Notes under the pieces: model-generated
What the model saw: only the letters and a program-made list of their open reading frames with translations
What the model was told of the DNA's origin: nothing
Databases searched by the model: none
Part shown: in pieces, positions 63,835 to 64,000 of the stretch
Layout: the number at the start of each line of letters is the position of its first letter
Position numbering within the stretch: position 1 is the stretch's first letter
Translations under genes and position numbers: made by a program
Source: Forficula auricularia
Lineage: Eukaryota > Arthropoda > Insecta > Dermaptera > Forficulidae
Length of the DNA: 64,000 nt
Direction: 5' to 3'
Assembly (NCBI GenBank): GCA_024734495.1
Contig: JALMQS010000722.1
Location: forward strand, 256,254 to 320,253

Positions 63835-64000
63835 TGAGCTCGGGCATTACTGGTTAAGAGGATAAGCCTCGGTCTTGTAAAAAGGATCGCACAGAACATG
63901 AGAACATTCCAGGTTCGAACCCCGACTGGTCCTTTTGTCTAAAATAAATAAACTGCAACGAATCGTTGCTAAACTTTATTCATAGTTGTTTGAAATATTA
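63835..64000 (+). mobile_element. SINE-B, tRNA-derived, runs off the window
   Basis: A tRNA-like head (A-box-like GGCATTACTGGTTAAGAGG, B box GGTTCGAACCCCG) is followed by TTTTGTCT and then the tail AAATAAACTGCAACGAATCG shared with 378-412 and 580-635. The 3' end lies beyond the window. Confidence 0.7.

Noticed and set aside
63835..63935. Functional tRNA gene
   Set aside because: The tRNA-like head is degenerate and continues directly into a repeated SINE tail.

Overview
The window looks like nuclear DNA of an arthropod, most likely an insect. It is strongly AT-rich, has no dense gene layout, and is packed with non-LTR retrotransposon pieces, a Penelope-like element (PLE), Tc1/mariner, hAT-type, pogo-type and TTAA-flanked DNA elements, tRNA-derived SINEs and many long palindromes. 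I cannot name the order. There are no ribosomal, viral, CRISPR or bacterial features. Only two short stretches look like possible host coding sequence: a GC/CpG-rich first-exon candidate at about 18.5-19.0 kb, and a C2H2 zinc-finger reading frame at about 25.0-25.2 kb (minus strand).

Layout. 0-9 kb: SINE tails, a small hAT-type element whose unoccupied target is also present in the window, a MADF/BESS-like remnant, a 2.1-kb hAT-type element holding other insertions, and a LINE fragment. 8-20 kb: a run of fold-back elements, a hAT-type element with a 243-bp tandem array inside, an RTE-like LINE remnant, a TTAA element and the CpG-rich exon candidate. 20-33 kb: a DNA transposon with very long inverted repeats, two copies of a ~0.7-kb repeat, the zinc-finger frame, the best LINE reverse-transcriptase remnant (27.8-28.8 kb) and several hAT elements. 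33-50 kb: TTAA elements, SINEs, a third ~0.7-kb repeat with 120-bp subrepeats, a 2-kb hAT element and a comparatively repeat-poor stretch (45.3-48.4 kb). 50-64 kb: a Tc1-like element with decayed transposase, a tRNA-like palindrome, nested hAT elements, a pogo-type MITE, a palindromic DD41D mariner derivative, a PLE remnant and the end of a second SINE type.

The most striking signal is one RNA-like motif in the arms of about a dozen fold-back elements. It reads CTGANGA, then a short hairpin, then GAAA. This matches the two conserved strands of the hammerhead ribozyme core around stem II. The hairpin sequence differs between elements (GGAGA/TCTCC, GTCGA/TCGAC, GAAGAC/GTCTTC, GAGGGC/GCCCTC, GCTGC/GTGGC, GGCC/GGCC) while pairing is kept. 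At 61.0-62.8 kb such arms border a reading frame resembling the C-terminal end of a PLE endonuclease. PLEs are an established host of hammerhead motifs, so at least this palindrome is PLE-derived. I could not find good stems I and III, so catalysis is not claimed.

Twelve insertions have recognisable 8-bp target-site duplications, which allows a relative insertion order in the nested regions.
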